NCBI GenBank assembly: GCA_027717645.1
Contig: JALLOG010000003.1
Span: forward strand, 1 to 63,673
Length of the DNA stretch: 63,673 bases
Reading direction: 5' to 3'
DNA from: Desulfobacterota bacterium AH_259_B03_O07
GTDB lineage: Bacteria; Desulfobacterota_D; UBA1144; Nemesobacterales; CSP1-2
Shown: positions 17,890 to 27,320 of the stretch, piece by piece
Numbering within the stretch: the stretch's first letter is position 1
Layout of the letters: each line of letters starts with the position of its first letter
Notes under the pieces: model-generated
What the model was told of the DNA's origin: nothing
The model's database searches: none
Seen by the model: the letters and a program-made list of their open reading frames with translations, nothing else
Made by a program: the position numbers and the translations under genes

Positions 17890-18375
17890 TTACCTCCCTA
17901 AGTTTTTTAATTGTTCAAAGAGCTTAAGATAGGTTTGATCAATGTATTCTGGTATGATTTTGGTATCTCCGATAACAGGCATAAAATTGGTATCTCCATT
18001 CCATCTAGGTACTATGTGAAAATGAATATGGTCTTCAATTCCAGCACCAGCTATTCTACCTAGATTCATACCAATATTGAAGCCCTCAGGATTTAGTATC
18101 TTTAAAGCCTCTGTACCAAGAACTGTAAGATTCATCAGATCTAACCTTTCTGATTCATCAAGTTCTGCCATATCGTCTACATGTCTATAGGGCACAGCCA
18201 TAAGATGACCATTTGAATAAGGAAAGCGATTCATTATTATGTAACCAGTGGTTCCTCGATAAAGTATAAGGTTTTTTCTATCCTTTTTTTTTGGGGGTTT
18301 ATCACAAAAAATGCACCCTTCTTCTTTTTCCTTGGTAATGTATTCAATTCTCCAAGGAGCCCATATTGCTTTCAT
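17890..18375 (-). CDS. HIT-family nucleotide hydrolase/transferase
   Basis: 161 aa. The histidine triad DHIHFHIVPRW supplies the catalytic His, and CIFCDKP near the N-terminus is half of a zinc site seen in the HinT/Ap4A-phosphorylase-like branch. Such proteins act on AMP-linked substrates in the cytoplasm. It begins 2 bases after the sppA stop and runs into lapA, so it belongs to the same transcript. The physiological substrate is unknown. Confidence 0.88.
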   Translation of the reverse strand: MKAIWAPWRIEYITKEKEEGCIFCDKPPKKKDRKNLILYRGTTGYIIMNRFPYSNGHLMAVPYRHVDDMAELDESERLDLMNLTVLGTEALKILNPEGFNIGMNLGRIAGAGIEDHIHFHIVPRWNGDTNFMPVIGDTKIIPEYIDQTYLKLFEQLKNLGR

Positions 18376-18377
18376 CG

Positions 18378-19259
18378 TTAATTAATTATATCTACTATGT
18401 AAAATAGCCCAAAGCGATGTTTTAATGGAAAACCAGAGAGCCCATGAGTTTCAAGTTTTGAAATTAGAAGGTCAAGAAAGGTCCTCTTTTTTTTGGGATA
18501 ATAAACGACATTAGGGTCTTCTTCAATTCCACCCATATCTCCAGCAAGTCTAATAGCATCGCTGATAGTACCGATTTCATCAACGAGATTTAGATCCAAT
18601 GCCTGCTGACCTGTGAAGATTCTGCCATCGGATATTTGTTTCATTACTTTTAAATCTATATCTCTCGATTCTGACACAGCTAGTGTAAATTGTGAATGAA
18701 CATTATCAATAATTGTCTGCAAGTAATCCAGTTCAGCCTTGGACATTTCTCTAAAAGGAGAGCCCGTATCTTTAAACTTTCCGCTTTTAATTACTTCAAC
18801 GTCAACCTTTGCCCAATTTAGAAGCTGCTCATAACTTACAAATTGAGCAATCACGCCAATACTTCCGGTTATAGTGCCAGGATTAGCAAGTATTTTCTGC
18901 GCTCCACAAGCAATGTAATATCCACCAGAGGCTGCAACAGAGCCCAAACTAGCAATTACAGGGATCTTCTCTCTTAACAATTTGGCCTCGCTGTAGATCT
19001 CCTGTGATGCTCCAACGGCTCCGCCGGGCGAGTTTATCCTTAAAACAAGGGCTTTAATGGAATCATCTTTTTTAATTTTAGAAAGGCTTTCAAGATATAT
19101 TTGGGAATCAATTATAATGTCATCGATTCTTAATACGGCAACCCTTTCACCTGGAGCGAAACCATCATCACCAAAGAAGGCCAAGCCAGCTCCAAGTCCG
19201 ATAATAAAGGCAAAGGAAACCAGTAATAATACAAGTATTATGATAAGTAAACCACGCAA
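18378..19259 (-). CDS. sppA: Signal peptide peptidase SppA (short form)
   Basis: 293 aa, the single-domain 36-kDa form. There is an N-terminal membrane anchor (IIILVLLLVSFAFIIGLGAGLAFF). The S49 Ser-Lys dyad is seen: nucleophile Ser in SVAASGGYYIA and Lys in VIKSGKFKDTG. The enzyme digests remnant signal peptides in the inner membrane. It lies 12 bases after rpsA and 2 before the HIT gene. Confidence 0.92.
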   Translation of the reverse strand: MRGLLIIILVLLLVSFAFIIGLGAGLAFFGDDGFAPGERVAVLRIDDIIIDSQIYLESLSKIKKDDSIKALVLRINSPGGAVGASQEIYSEAKLLREKIPVIASLGSVAASGGYYIACGAQKILANPGTITGSIGVIAQFVSYEQLLNWAKVDVEVIKSGKFKDTGSPFREMSKAELDYLQTIIDNVHSQFTLAVSESRDIDLKVMKQISDGRIFTGQQALDLNLVDEIGTISDAIRLAGDMGGIEEDPNVVYYPKKKRTFLDLLISKLETHGLSGFPLKHRFGLFYIVDIIN

Positions 19260-19271
19260 GTTGTAATTACC

Positions 19272-20969
19272 TCAATCTTGTTCGGTTATTGATTTCAGCT
19301 TATCTCCTAATAGGTCACCAAGTTTAACCGATGGTTCTCCTTGTGAAGACATAAAATTTGAGACTCTTTCTTTCTCGAGCCATTCTTCATACTTCTTTAT
19401 ACTAAGATTGAGTTGCTTCTTTCTCCTCTCGAATCCTGTAACAAGTGCTGTAAATTCATCGCCGATTTTCACAATTTTGTTAATATCTTTCGTATCTGGC
19501 TCTGCCAATTCTGAAAATCGAATAAACCCTTCAAGTTCATTTTCGAGCTCAAGCACAAATCCCTTTTCCTTTATATGAATTACTTTTCCGTTCAATACAG
19601 TTTCATCGGGTTTATATTTGTTGAGTGCCTCTTGCCACGGGTCATTTTTTAGTTGTTTGACGCCTAATGCAATTCTTTGATTTTTTTCATCGACGTCTAA
19701 AACAACTACATCGATATAATCACCTTCTTTAACTGAACCCTTGGGATTGACATTACCCTTCCATGAAATCTGAGAAGGACGTACTAAACCTACTAATTCC
19801 TCGCCGACTGCCACAAAGATTCCCTTATCGTTCACGTTTTTAATTTTTCCCTTCACTCTTGTTCCAGGAGGGTTATTTTCCTTGAAAATCTCCCAGGGGC
19901 TCGGTTCAATTCGCCTTAAACTGAGACCTAATCTTTTTTTAGCTACATCGACTTCTAAAATCATCACTTCAACTCGCCTGCCTATGTTTACTACTTCTTT
20001 TGGATGTCTGAAGTTCTTTATCCAGGATATTTCAGATATATGAACAAGACCGTCAACACCTGGTTCAAGTTCTACGAAAATACCAAAGTCTACTATAGAA
20101 ACTACTTTGCCTCGTACCATTGAGCCAGGCTTAAACTTTCTCTCAACAAAAGTCCATGGGTCTTGTTTTGTCTGTTTGAGTCCTAGAGTTATTCTAGAGC
20201 CTTCTTCAATTTTCAAAACTCTAACCCTTATTTCTTCGTCTAATTTAAGAATGTCGCTAGGATCTTTTACCCTTCCCCATGACAATTCGCCTATGGGAAT
20301 GAAGCCCTCTACCCCGCCTAAATCAATGAACACTCCCCGATCAATAATTTTTACAACCTTACCCGATATGATTATGTCTTCCTTAAGTGATGAAAGTACT
20401 CTATTTTTTTGAATCTCTCGCTGTTCTTCTAAGTGTATTCTTCTAGAAATGACAATTCCATTATCTGTTAGTTTAATAATTTTCGCTTCTAAATTATTAC
20501 CAATAAGTTTACTAAGATCACCTTGCGATCTGATATCAATTTGAGAAGCCGGTAGAAATGCCTTAATCTCTACATTCTGACCTATGTCTGTAATTAGGCC
20601 TCCCTTAACTTTTTCTTTTATAGTGGCGGTAATTAACTCGCTGTTTTGATAAAATTTCTCGATCCTTTCATGTTCTTTAAGTAAGTCTACTCTTTTCTTT
20701 GATAGCTTAGGGAGTTCCCCATTATCGGCCCAATTCTCTAATATTACCTCGACTTCGTCTCCAATCCTGACTTCTGGTTCTCCGTTTTTTCCAAAGAACT
20801 CATTTATAGACGCTATTCCTTCAGATTTATATCCAAAGTCTATAAAAACATCATCCTCATCAACACGGACTACACGCCCTTTAAAAATTTTCCCTTTATG
20901 AGGAACAGTTATATTTTCTTCAAGAAGTTGATTAAAACTTGGTTCCTCATCTAGAAAAAATCTCTTCAT
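19272..20969 (-). CDS. rpsA: 30S ribosomal protein S1
   Basis: 565 aa with six S1/OB repeats, starting near residues 22, 105, 190, 275, 362 and 449. Domains 3 and 4 have the most typical motifs (GKVVKIIDRGVFIDLGGVEGFIPIGELSW; GKVVSIVDFGIFVELEPGVDGLVHISEISW). S1 binds mRNA on the 30S subunit and helps start translation on weakly structured or weak-SD mRNAs. The order aroA-cmk-rpsA is common in proteobacteria and relatives. Its length matches the six-domain E. coli type. Confidence 0.96.
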   Translation of the reverse strand: MKRFFLDEEPSFNQLLEENITVPHKGKIFKGRVVRVDEDDVFIDFGYKSEGIASINEFFGKNGEPEVRIGDEVEVILENWADNGELPKLSKKRVDLLKEHERIEKFYQNSELITATIKEKVKGGLITDIGQNVEIKAFLPASQIDIRSQGDLSKLIGNNLEAKIIKLTDNGIVISRRIHLEEQREIQKNRVLSSLKEDIIISGKVVKIIDRGVFIDLGGVEGFIPIGELSWGRVKDPSDILKLDEEIRVRVLKIEEGSRITLGLKQTKQDPWTFVERKFKPGSMVRGKVVSIVDFGIFVELEPGVDGLVHISEISWIKNFRHPKEVVNIGRRVEVMILEVDVAKKRLGLSLRRIEPSPWEIFKENNPPGTRVKGKIKNVNDKGIFVAVGEELVGLVRPSQISWKGNVNPKGSVKEGDYIDVVVLDVDEKNQRIALGVKQLKNDPWQEALNKYKPDETVLNGKVIHIKEKGFVLELENELEGFIRFSELAEPDTKDINKIVKIGDEFTALVTGFERRKKQLNLSIKKYEEWLEKERVSNFMSSQGEPSVKLGDLLGDKLKSITEQD

Positions 20970-21091
20970 AATTTATCAATTTAAAAAAAGATGATTTTTA
21001 TTGTTCTTGGATACAGACTAGAAATTGTTATTAATTCATATGAAACTTGAATTTCTTGCATTCTCTTCTAAAAAAGCGTTGCGTTCAGGTA

Positions 21092-21781
21092 TTATGCCTG
21101 TCGATTACCTCCAACAATATCAGTTATTTTCTCTACGACAGCATCTATGCTGAGGTTTGTCGTATCTATTATGACCGCATTCGGAGCAGGATGCAAGGGA
21201 GATTCAGAGCGCTCAGAATCTTGCCTATCCCTTAATTCAATCTCTTTTTTTACTTCATCTAAGGCGACATCCCTTCCACTTTCTTTTAGTTGGAGCCATC
21301 TCCTTCCTGCCCTCTCATCGAGTGTGGCGTCCATAAAGAACTTATAATCGGCATCTGGGAAGACGTAGGTTCCCATATCTCTGCCATCAGCTACTATGCT
21401 TCCTTTATTGCCAACTTCTCGTTGTATTTCTTTAAGTTTGGTCCTTACTACTCTTTTGGTAGCTAAGTAAGACGAAAGGCTAGATATCTCGGGTGTTCTT
21501 ATCTTATTAGTTATGTCTTCACCATTTAGTTCGATATTTATCCTTTTATCAGTATTTCTTTCAAAAGTGATATGAGCCTTGAGGAGAATATTTTTGAGTT
21601 CTTCCTCATCATCGATATTGATCGTTTTTCTACTAACAAGGAGAGCAACTGCTCTATACATTGCCCCCGTATCTAGATAATCAAGTCCTAGTTTTTTTGC
21701 CACAATCTGTGCAACGGTACCTTTTCCCGCGCCGGATGGGCCGTCAATTGTAATAATTATAGCATTTCTACTATTTGTCAT
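21092..21781 (-). CDS. cmk: Cytidylate kinase
   Basis: 229 aa. P-loop GPSGAGKGT at about 16-24, DTGAMYRAVALL (CMP-binding), and the DGRDMGTYVFPDA motif plus RAGRR lid. Phosphorylates CMP and dCMP with ATP. It starts 2 bases after the aroA stop, so the two are certainly cotranscribed. A 122-bp gap separates it from rpsA and may hold an rpsA promoter. Confidence 0.95.
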   Translation of the reverse strand: MTNSRNAIIITIDGPSGAGKGTVAQIVAKKLGLDYLDTGAMYRAVALLVSRKTINIDDEEELKNILLKAHITFERNTDKRINIELNGEDITNKIRTPEISSLSSYLATKRVVRTKLKEIQREVGNKGSIVADGRDMGTYVFPDADYKFFMDATLDERAGRRWLQLKESGRDVALDEVKKEIELRDRQDSERSESPLHPAPNAVIIDTTNLSIDAVVEKITDIVGGNRQA

Positions 21782-21783
21782 AT

Positions 21784-23076
21784 TTATTTTCTAAGGTTAT
21801 TCAATGATGTGAAAAATCCTGGAAATGAAACCGATACACACTCCGAATCCTCAATTTCAGTTTGACCATCTGCTCGCGTACCGGCTATGGTAAGGGCCAT
21901 TGCAATTCTATGGTCTCCCCAACTCGTACACTTTGTACCTTTTAGATTCTCCCGCCCGTTAATAATCATTCCATCATCAAGTTCTTCAATATCAGCTCCG
22001 AATTTTGCAAGTTCGGTTGTTATCGCTTTTATTCTGTCGGTCTCCTTTACCCTTAGCTCCTCTGCGTCCTTGATTAAAGTTTCACCATCTGCAAAACACG
22101 CTGCAACTGCAACTACAGGTAGTTCGTCAATCGTCTTAGGAATTATCTCTCCTTTTATCTCAGTTGCTATTAAAGTGCTTGACCTCACAAGAATATCTCC
22201 TATCTCTTCTCCGCAAGCCTCTCTTTTGTTGAGAATTTCTATGTTTCCTTCCATTTTTTTAAGAATTTCAATTGCTCCTGTTCTTTGAGGATTTATCCCA
22301 ACATTTTTTATTAAGATTTCAGAATTTGGGTTTATAAGTGCTGCAACAATTAAAAATGATGCAGATGAAATGTCAGCAGGGATTGATATTTCTCTTCCCT
22401 CCTTAAGCTGTTGAGGACCTTCCATTTTAATGCTTACACTATTTCTCTCGACTCTCACTCCAAGATATGAAAGCATTCTTTCCGTATGATCTCTTGTGGG
22501 ATTTGGTTCAACGACCTCGGTTTCCCCCACAGCATATAGACCAGCTAAGAGGATAGCGGATTTCACCTGAGCACTGGCCACAGGTAAACTGTACTTTATA
22601 GCCTTTAGTTCACTTCCAAGAAAAGCAAGCGGTAGCCTTCGTCCTTCATCTCTCCCCCATATCCTTGCTCCCATGCGAGTTAGAGGTTTAACAACTCTAT
22701 CCATCGGACGTGTCCTAAGATATTGATCACCCGTAATGGAAGAAAAAAAGTTCTGGGAACTTAGGAGGCCGGTGAGTATTCTTGCCGTGGTTCCGGAATT
22801 TCCCGCATCTATAATATCGTCGGGTTCACTTAGTCCATAACTACCTTTTCCTCTTATCTTGACAGTTTCCTTATTAATTTCTATAGGTACCCCGAGCTTC
22901 ATCATTGCCTTGGCACTTGAGAGGGTATCTTCCGAAGAAAGGAATCCCCTTACAGTCGTCAAGCCTTGGGCTAGAGAGCCTAAAATAATGGCTCTATGTG
23001 AAATTGATTTATCACCAGGTGGAGCCAACTCTCCTCTCAAGGGAGTACCGCCCCCTTTTATGTATACTGTTGACAC
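21784..23076 (-). CDS. aroA: 3-phosphoshikimate 1-carboxyvinyltransferase (EPSP synthase)
   Basis: 430 aa. Motifs: GDKSISHRAIILGSLAQG near the N-terminus, DAGNSGTTARILTGLL for PEP binding, RPMDRVVKPL, VKSAILLAGLYA and the C-terminal ETDRIKAI and GDHRIAMAL. Adds the enolpyruvyl group to shikimate-3-phosphate in aromatic amino-acid synthesis. First gene of the minus-strand block aroA-cmk-rpsA-sppA-HIT-lapA. Confidence 0.95.
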   Translation of the reverse strand: MSTVYIKGGGTPLRGELAPPGDKSISHRAIILGSLAQGLTTVRGFLSSEDTLSSAKAMMKLGVPIEINKETVKIRGKGSYGLSEPDDIIDAGNSGTTARILTGLLSSQNFFSSITGDQYLRTRPMDRVVKPLTRMGARIWGRDEGRRLPLAFLGSELKAIKYSLPVASAQVKSAILLAGLYAVGETEVVEPNPTRDHTERMLSYLGVRVERNSVSIKMEGPQQLKEGREISIPADISSASFLIVAALINPNSEILIKNVGINPQRTGAIEILKKMEGNIEILNKREACGEEIGDILVRSSTLIATEIKGEIIPKTIDELPVVAVAACFADGETLIKDAEELRVKETDRIKAITTELAKFGADIEELDDGMIINGRENLKGTKCTSWGDHRIAMALTIAGTRADGQTEIEDSECVSVSFPGFFTSLNNLRK

Positions 23077-23174
23077 AAGAAAAAGAAATTACCATTTCTA
23101 GTTCGATTGAACAAGAATATAGCCTTTTTTATTAATGGTTAGAGTCGAATGGAATACTTAGTAAAATATCAATA

Positions 23175-24050
23175 TTAATTGATTAGATAGCCGATGATGA
23201 TTGGAGTGGTAATGACTGAGAGTAAGGTTCCTACAAATATTATAGATGCTACAGTTTTGGGATCTTGATTGTACTTTTCAGCTAAAACAAAGTTAAACAC
23301 CGCAGGTGGCATTGATGATTCGAGTATCACAACATTTGAAGCAAGACCGTTAATATTGAAAAGTTTAGCCACAAATAACCCAATTACATATCCCAATCCA
23401 ATTCTCATTGCTCCAAATCCAAGCGATCTTTTTACTTGAGTAATAGTGACTCCGGACAATTTGTATCCCAGCGAAAATATCATCGTAGGAATGCTTGCCT
23501 GACCTAGTAGGTCCACCGCTCTTCCTATAACTGTGGGCATACTCCATTCCGATACACTTATTATCAGCCCTATAATGGCTGAATAGATCAAGGGCAGTTT
23601 TAATACTTCGAGGGGGCTTTTATCAAAGCTCAAAATCATAATTCCAAGTGTATACTGCATTATCGTGGAAAAGACCATATATAGTATCCCAATATTTAAT
23701 CCATTCTCACCGAATGTAAATAAAATGAGAGGGAGTCCCATGTTTCCAGTATTGGCGAATATAATTGGCGGTAAATAAACCTTTATGGGAAGATTTAAAT
23801 ATTTAATTATGAGATAACCTATGATAGAAATTAGTCCTATAATTACCAAGACTGATACAAATACTTTTCCGGCAAGATCGATCTCTATTGTATCTTTAGC
23901 GAGAGAGGAAAGAATTAATGAAGGAGTAGCAATATAAATTACAAAATCATTCAGTGCAGAGAGATTTATTTTCTTTACCTTACCAAATAGAAATCCAACA
24001 AGTGTTATTAGGAAAACAGGTAAAACAATATTTGCAATTAATTGGATTAT
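23175..24050 (-). CDS. AEC-family (auxin efflux carrier-like) transporter, apparent ATA start
   Basis: 291 aa if started at ATA 24048-24050, with about ten hydrophobic segments; AEC proteins are about 300 aa. The C-terminal 224 residues have TGNMGLPLILFTFGENGL and SIPTMIFSLGYKL, typical of the family. Family-like sequence continues without stops upstream of the first TTG (23849): IIQLIANIVLPVFLITLVGFLFGK and LNDFVIYIATPSLILSSLAKD. At the expected start there is no ATG, GTG or TTG. AAGGAG (24060-24065) lies 9 bases before ATA ATC CAA. Either an AUA start, a changed ATG, or a sequencing error in the adjoining 8-A run. Probable exporter of an organic acid or similar small molecule. Confidence 0.75.
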   Translation of the reverse strand: MIQLIANIVLPVFLITLVGFLFGKVKKINLSALNDFVIYIATPSLILSSLAKDTIEIDLAGKVFVSVLVIIGLISIIGYLIIKYLNLPIKVYLPPIIFANTGNMGLPLILFTFGENGLNIGILYMVFSTIMQYTLGIMILSFDKSPLEVLKLPLIYSAIIGLIISVSEWSMPTVIGRAVDLLGQASIPTMIFSLGYKLSGVTITQVKRSLGFGAMRIGLGYVIGLFVAKLFNINGLASNVVILESSMPPAVFNFVLAEKYNQDPKTVASIIFVGTLLSVITTPIIIGYLIN

Positions 24051-24293
24051 TTTTTTTCGCTCCTTATAACAAATTTGCTATAATTTGGCTAATCATTTTA
24101 CCAAATTTAAAGGATTGTCCATTATATTGATAAAGATACATAAAAGAGATAATTGATTTTATGAAGGTAAATCAAGGCTCGTTTATGGTGAGTAGAGTAT
24201 AGAAGTGGCTTTAACAGCAATAGTTACATCTAGAAATCTGAGACTTACCTTTGAGTTAAGGAAAAAGTTAGTTATGGATATAAAGTAACTACT

Positions 24294-25271
24294 TTACCAT
24301 CTTACAACTGCAGAGGCTAGGGTGAATCCAGAACCGATTACGGCAAAAAGAATTAAATCATCCTTTTTAATCCTTCCGTTTCTTACTACTTCGTCAAGCG
24401 CTATAGCGACGGATGCTGATGAGGTATTGCCATATCTATCAACGTTTACGAATAGTTTCTCAGGAGGAAGATTGAGACGTTTTCTTGCCGCTTCCATAAT
24501 CCTATGATTTGCTTGGTGGGGTATAAATAAAGCAATCTGTTCAGTTGTTACGTCCGCCTTTTTTATTGCTTCTAGAGAAGCGTATTCGAGCCCTTTTACA
24601 CCCTCTTTAAAAACATCGTTCCCTTTCATCTTTAAATAGTGAAGTCCTTTTCGAACGCTTTCTTCAGTTGATGGGATGCGGGAGCCACCTGCTGGCTGTA
24701 TAATTTTATCCCATTCTTCGCCATTTGCCCTGAGATATGTTGATAAAATACCGTTTTCATCAGATTTTGATAAAACAGCCGCTCCAGCACCGTCACCGAA
24801 GAGAATACAGGTTGACCTATCTCTATAATCAACAATTCTTGATAATGTCTCGGCACCTATTACTAAAATGTTCTCAGCATCCCCCGATACTATGATTGCT
24901 TTTGCTGCTTGAAGAGCATATATGAATCCGGAACAACCAGCGGAAAGATCAAATGCGAATGCGTTTTTGGCTTCTAAGCGGTGTTGGACAAGACAAGAGC
25001 TAGCAGGAAATAAATAATCCGGTGTTACAGTTCCTAGGATTATTCCATCTATATCAGATGGGTCGATTGATGCAGCCTCAAGAGCTTTTACTGAGGCTTC
25101 ATAAGCCATGTCGGAAGTAGCTACATCTGGGTCTGCGATTCTTCTCTCACGAATTCCTGTTCTTGTCCGAATCCATTCATCGGATGTGTCAACAATTTTT
25201 TCGAAATCATAATTTGTCAGTACTTTTTCAGGAGCATATGAACCGGTTCCAGTAATCTTTGCAAAGCTCAA
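24294..25271 (-). CDS. fabH: Beta-ketoacyl-ACP synthase III
   Basis: 325 aa. Catalytic triad visible: Cys in DLSAGCSGF (about 112), His in PHQANHRI (about 254) and Asn in YGNTSSAS (about 284). DEWIRTRTGIRERR near the N-terminus is the classic CoA-binding motif. It condenses acetyl-CoA with malonyl-ACP to start fatty-acid synthesis, fed by a carboxyltransferase such as the one at 5.5 kb. The start is TTG 25271. No plsX or fabD neighbour is present. Confidence 0.94.
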   Translation of the reverse strand: MSFAKITGTGSYAPEKVLTNYDFEKIVDTSDEWIRTRTGIRERRIADPDVATSDMAYEASVKALEAASIDPSDIDGIILGTVTPDYLFPASSCLVQHRLEAKNAFAFDLSAGCSGFIYALQAAKAIIVSGDAENILVIGAETLSRIVDYRDRSTCILFGDGAGAAVLSKSDENGILSTYLRANGEEWDKIIQPAGGSRIPSTEESVRKGLHYLKMKGNDVFKEGVKGLEYASLEAIKKADVTTEQIALFIPHQANHRIMEAARKRLNLPPEKLFVNVDRYGNTSSASVAIALDEVVRNGRIKKDDLILFAVIGSGFTLASAVVRW

Positions 25272-25337
25272 GATATCTCACTCTCCATTTATTTCATTTG
25301 AAGGGATATTATCAAGGCAAGTACCTAATTTGTCAAC

Positions 25338-25805
25338 CTAATTTCTAGCCTCAAGTGTTACAGATTTGATACTGTCTTTGTCGATTTCGCTTATTGGAAT
25401 TCTCTTTGAAAATTGAAGATTAGAATCCATGAAATATATGTTAAAATGATCTTGATCTTTTAAGCATTCAAGAAGTTTCATATCCTGCTCTGATTCAATT
25501 CCGAAAAAGTATTCAAATTTATATGTTTTATTATTTTTGTTTATAAGATAAAATTGCATGACAACTGATGGAAACTCTTGTCTTTTAATACAATTTAGAT
25601 CAAATGAGATTTCGTTTATATCTCCAATCGAATCAATTATTTCTTGTGCGCCCTTATATATAAAAATTGTTCTATTATTAATCAAAGTAGCTAGACATCC
25701 TGATTCAATTAAGGAGAGAGTTATCTCAAGCTCTGGATCAATTTCAAAGAATTCTCTATTATGTTGACAGGATTTCCTTAATAGTTTTTTTAGATTGGAT
25801 ATCAA
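25338..25805 (-). CDS. Hypothetical protein
   Basis: 155 aa, apparently cytoplasmic, without signal peptide, membrane segment or known motif. It is rich in Ile/Lys/Glu with alternating beta-like stretches, so a compact alpha/beta fold is likely. The start is a TTG (no ATG in reach), which lowers confidence. It lies 66 bases upstream of fabH on the same strand. Not recognised. Confidence 0.5.
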   Translation of the reverse strand: MISNLKKLLRKSCQHNREFFEIDPELEITLSLIESGCLATLINNRTIFIYKGAQEIIDSIGDINEISFDLNCIKRQEFPSVVMQFYLINKNNKTYKFEYFFGIESEQDMKLLECLKDQDHFNIYFMDSNLQFSKRIPISEIDKDSIKSVTLEARN

Positions 25806-25941
25806 CTTTGTTTCTCTAATGCTTTGAAAACAATTAAAATAACATGTTTTTGCATGCTTTTAGTATTTGTTACCGGATCTATAATACATAGATGAGTACT
25901 TTGTGGTATCATAAGACTTAGCATCTAAATGTAATAATGCC

Positions 25942-25970
25942 TTGACATATATATATAAAATTTATTAATA
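25942..25970 (+). promoter_or_regulatory. Probable sigma-70 promoter of the small membrane protein
   Basis: TTGACA at 25942-25947 is followed 15-17 bases later by TATTAA/TTAATA, about 70 bases before the ATG at 26041, which has AAGGAGGAAAAAA directly upstream. The -10 is imperfect. Confidence 0.4.
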
Positions 25971-26040
25971 TCAGATTATATTGTCGTTTTCTGAGAGAAT
26001 ATTTATTGATCTTACAATAATTGAATAAGGAGGAAAAAAA

Positions 26041-26250
26041 ATGCCCATGAGTTTTATAATTGGTGTCATTGTTTTGGTACTAGTGTTCTTGGTACTGTAT
26101 TTTGTTTCTTCATTGGGTGAAACTCCTGCTGAGCCCCCTCAAGCTGAGGAAACTCAAGCACAGGCACCGGCTGAAGAACCACCTCAGCCAGTTGAATCTG
26201 CTGGAGAGGAAGCAGATCCATTTAAGTCTGCAGAACCTCCTAAATCTTAA
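26041..26250 (+). CDS. Small membrane protein with Pro/Glu-rich tail
   Basis: 69 aa. One N-terminal transmembrane segment (FIIGVIVLVLVFLVLYFVSSLG, about 5-25) followed by a Pro/Glu/Ala tail of the type PAEPPQAEETQAQ with no expected fold. A strong AAGGAGG ribosome site (spacing about 7) and a promoter-like sequence argue that it is real. Reminiscent of small tethers or TonB-like linkers, but no conserved domain is present. Function unknown. Confidence 0.65.
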   Translation: MPMSFIIGVIVLVLVFLVLYFVSSLGETPAEPPQAEETQAQAPAEEPPQPVESAGEEADPFKSAEPPKS

Positions 26251-26286
26251 TTAAAAAGTTAAAATACCAAAAAGCTTTTTAATTAA
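26247..26286. terminator. Bidirectional terminator
   Basis: TTAATTAAAAAG (26247-26258) and CTTTTTAATTAA (26275-26286) form a perfect 12-bp stem between two convergent genes, with A/T runs on both flanks. It can stop transcripts from both the small membrane protein and btuC. Confidence 0.75.
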
Positions 26287-26300
26287 TCAACATCGTTAAA

Positions 26301-27308
26301 TCATACTATTACTTCTTTTTTTGTTTTCATAAGAAGCCAGAGAAAAAACGCTCCCCCAAATGAAGCAGTTATTATTCCAACCGGAATTTCTATGGGTGAT
26401 AGTATTGTTCTCGAGATTGTGTCCGTGGCGGTGAGGAATGATGCACCAAGTAGAAATGAGCATGGAACAATTATCCTATTATCGACTCCCAAAATCATTC
26501 TTAGGATATGGGGTGTAATTAGTCCTACGAAGCCGATTGGGCCAGTAACCGAAATGACCGCGCTTGCCGCGAGGGAAGTTGCAAAGTAGATTTTCTTTTC
26601 CATCCTTTCGACGTCAACTCCTAGTGAGGCTGCTACATCATTTCCCAGAGAGAGAAGATTCATGTCCTTTGTCAAAGAAAGGAGTATAACGCAACCAGGG
26701 GTAGCAAAAAGCGCCGTCTTCCAGACTGTATCAAATCCTACTATATCAAGGCTTCCCATTATCCATCTCATAGTGTGGAGAGGTTGAGTAAAGTCAGAGA
26801 AAAATTGCATAAAGAGTATCAACGCGGAATATACGAAATTAGCGACAACACCGGCTAGCAGGAGTCTTCCGGTAGCGACAACTCCGCGAACCTTAGAGAT
26901 TGAATATACGAAGAAAATAGTAATTATAGAAAATACAAATGCGGAAATAGAAACTGTCGAAAATCCCAGAAGACCATGAGCTAGTCCCGATCTTATCACG
27001 ACAAGTGCACCCAGCGATGCCCCTCCAGATATACCAAGAGTAAATGGTGAAGCGAGTGGATTTCTAAAAAGCGCTTGAAGGGCGGCGCCCGCTATTGCAA
27101 GTGTGCCTCCTGCAATGGTAGCCATTATAATCCTTGGTATTCGAATCTTAAAATATATCGTTTTAGAAAGCTCGTCCCCAGAAAGTAGCGCTTGTAGCGG
27201 GTTTATGTCGTAAGTCCCCACAAATATACTTATTAGAGCAATTAGAACCCAAAGGATGAATAAACTTATAAGAGAAACTAAAAGTTTGTTTTTAGGATTT
27301 ACAGTCAT
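26301..27308 (-). CDS. btuC: Cobalamin ABC transporter permease (FecCD family)
   Basis: 335 aa with about nine or ten transmembrane segments. FecCD motifs are visible: RIPRIIMATIAGGTLAIAGAALQALFRNPLASPFTLGISGGASLGAL and the C-terminal GPIGFVGLITPHILR. As BtuC it forms the inner-membrane channel for vitamin B12. It is last in the minus-strand operon btuB-lipoprotein-btuF-btuF-btuD-btuC behind a cobalamin riboswitch, which makes B12 rather than ferric siderophore the likely substrate. Confidence 0.9.
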   Translation of the reverse strand: MTVNPKNKLLVSLISLFILWVLIALISIFVGTYDINPLQALLSGDELSKTIYFKIRIPRIIMATIAGGTLAIAGAALQALFRNPLASPFTLGISGGASLGALVVIRSGLAHGLLGFSTVSISAFVFSIITIFFVYSISKVRGVVATGRLLLAGVVANFVYSALILFMQFFSDFTQPLHTMRWIMGSLDIVGFDTVWKTALFATPGCVILLSLTKDMNLLSLGNDVAASLGVDVERMEKKIYFATSLAASAVISVTGPIGFVGLITPHILRMILGVDNRIIVPCSFLLGASFLTATDTISRTILSPIEIPVGIITASFGGAFFLWLLMKTKKEVIV

Positions 27309-27320
27309 TAGATAGAAAAA

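Noticed and set aside
21887..22288. 133-aa ORF opposite aroA
   Set aside because: Serine/leucine-rich antisense frame of a well-supported gene.
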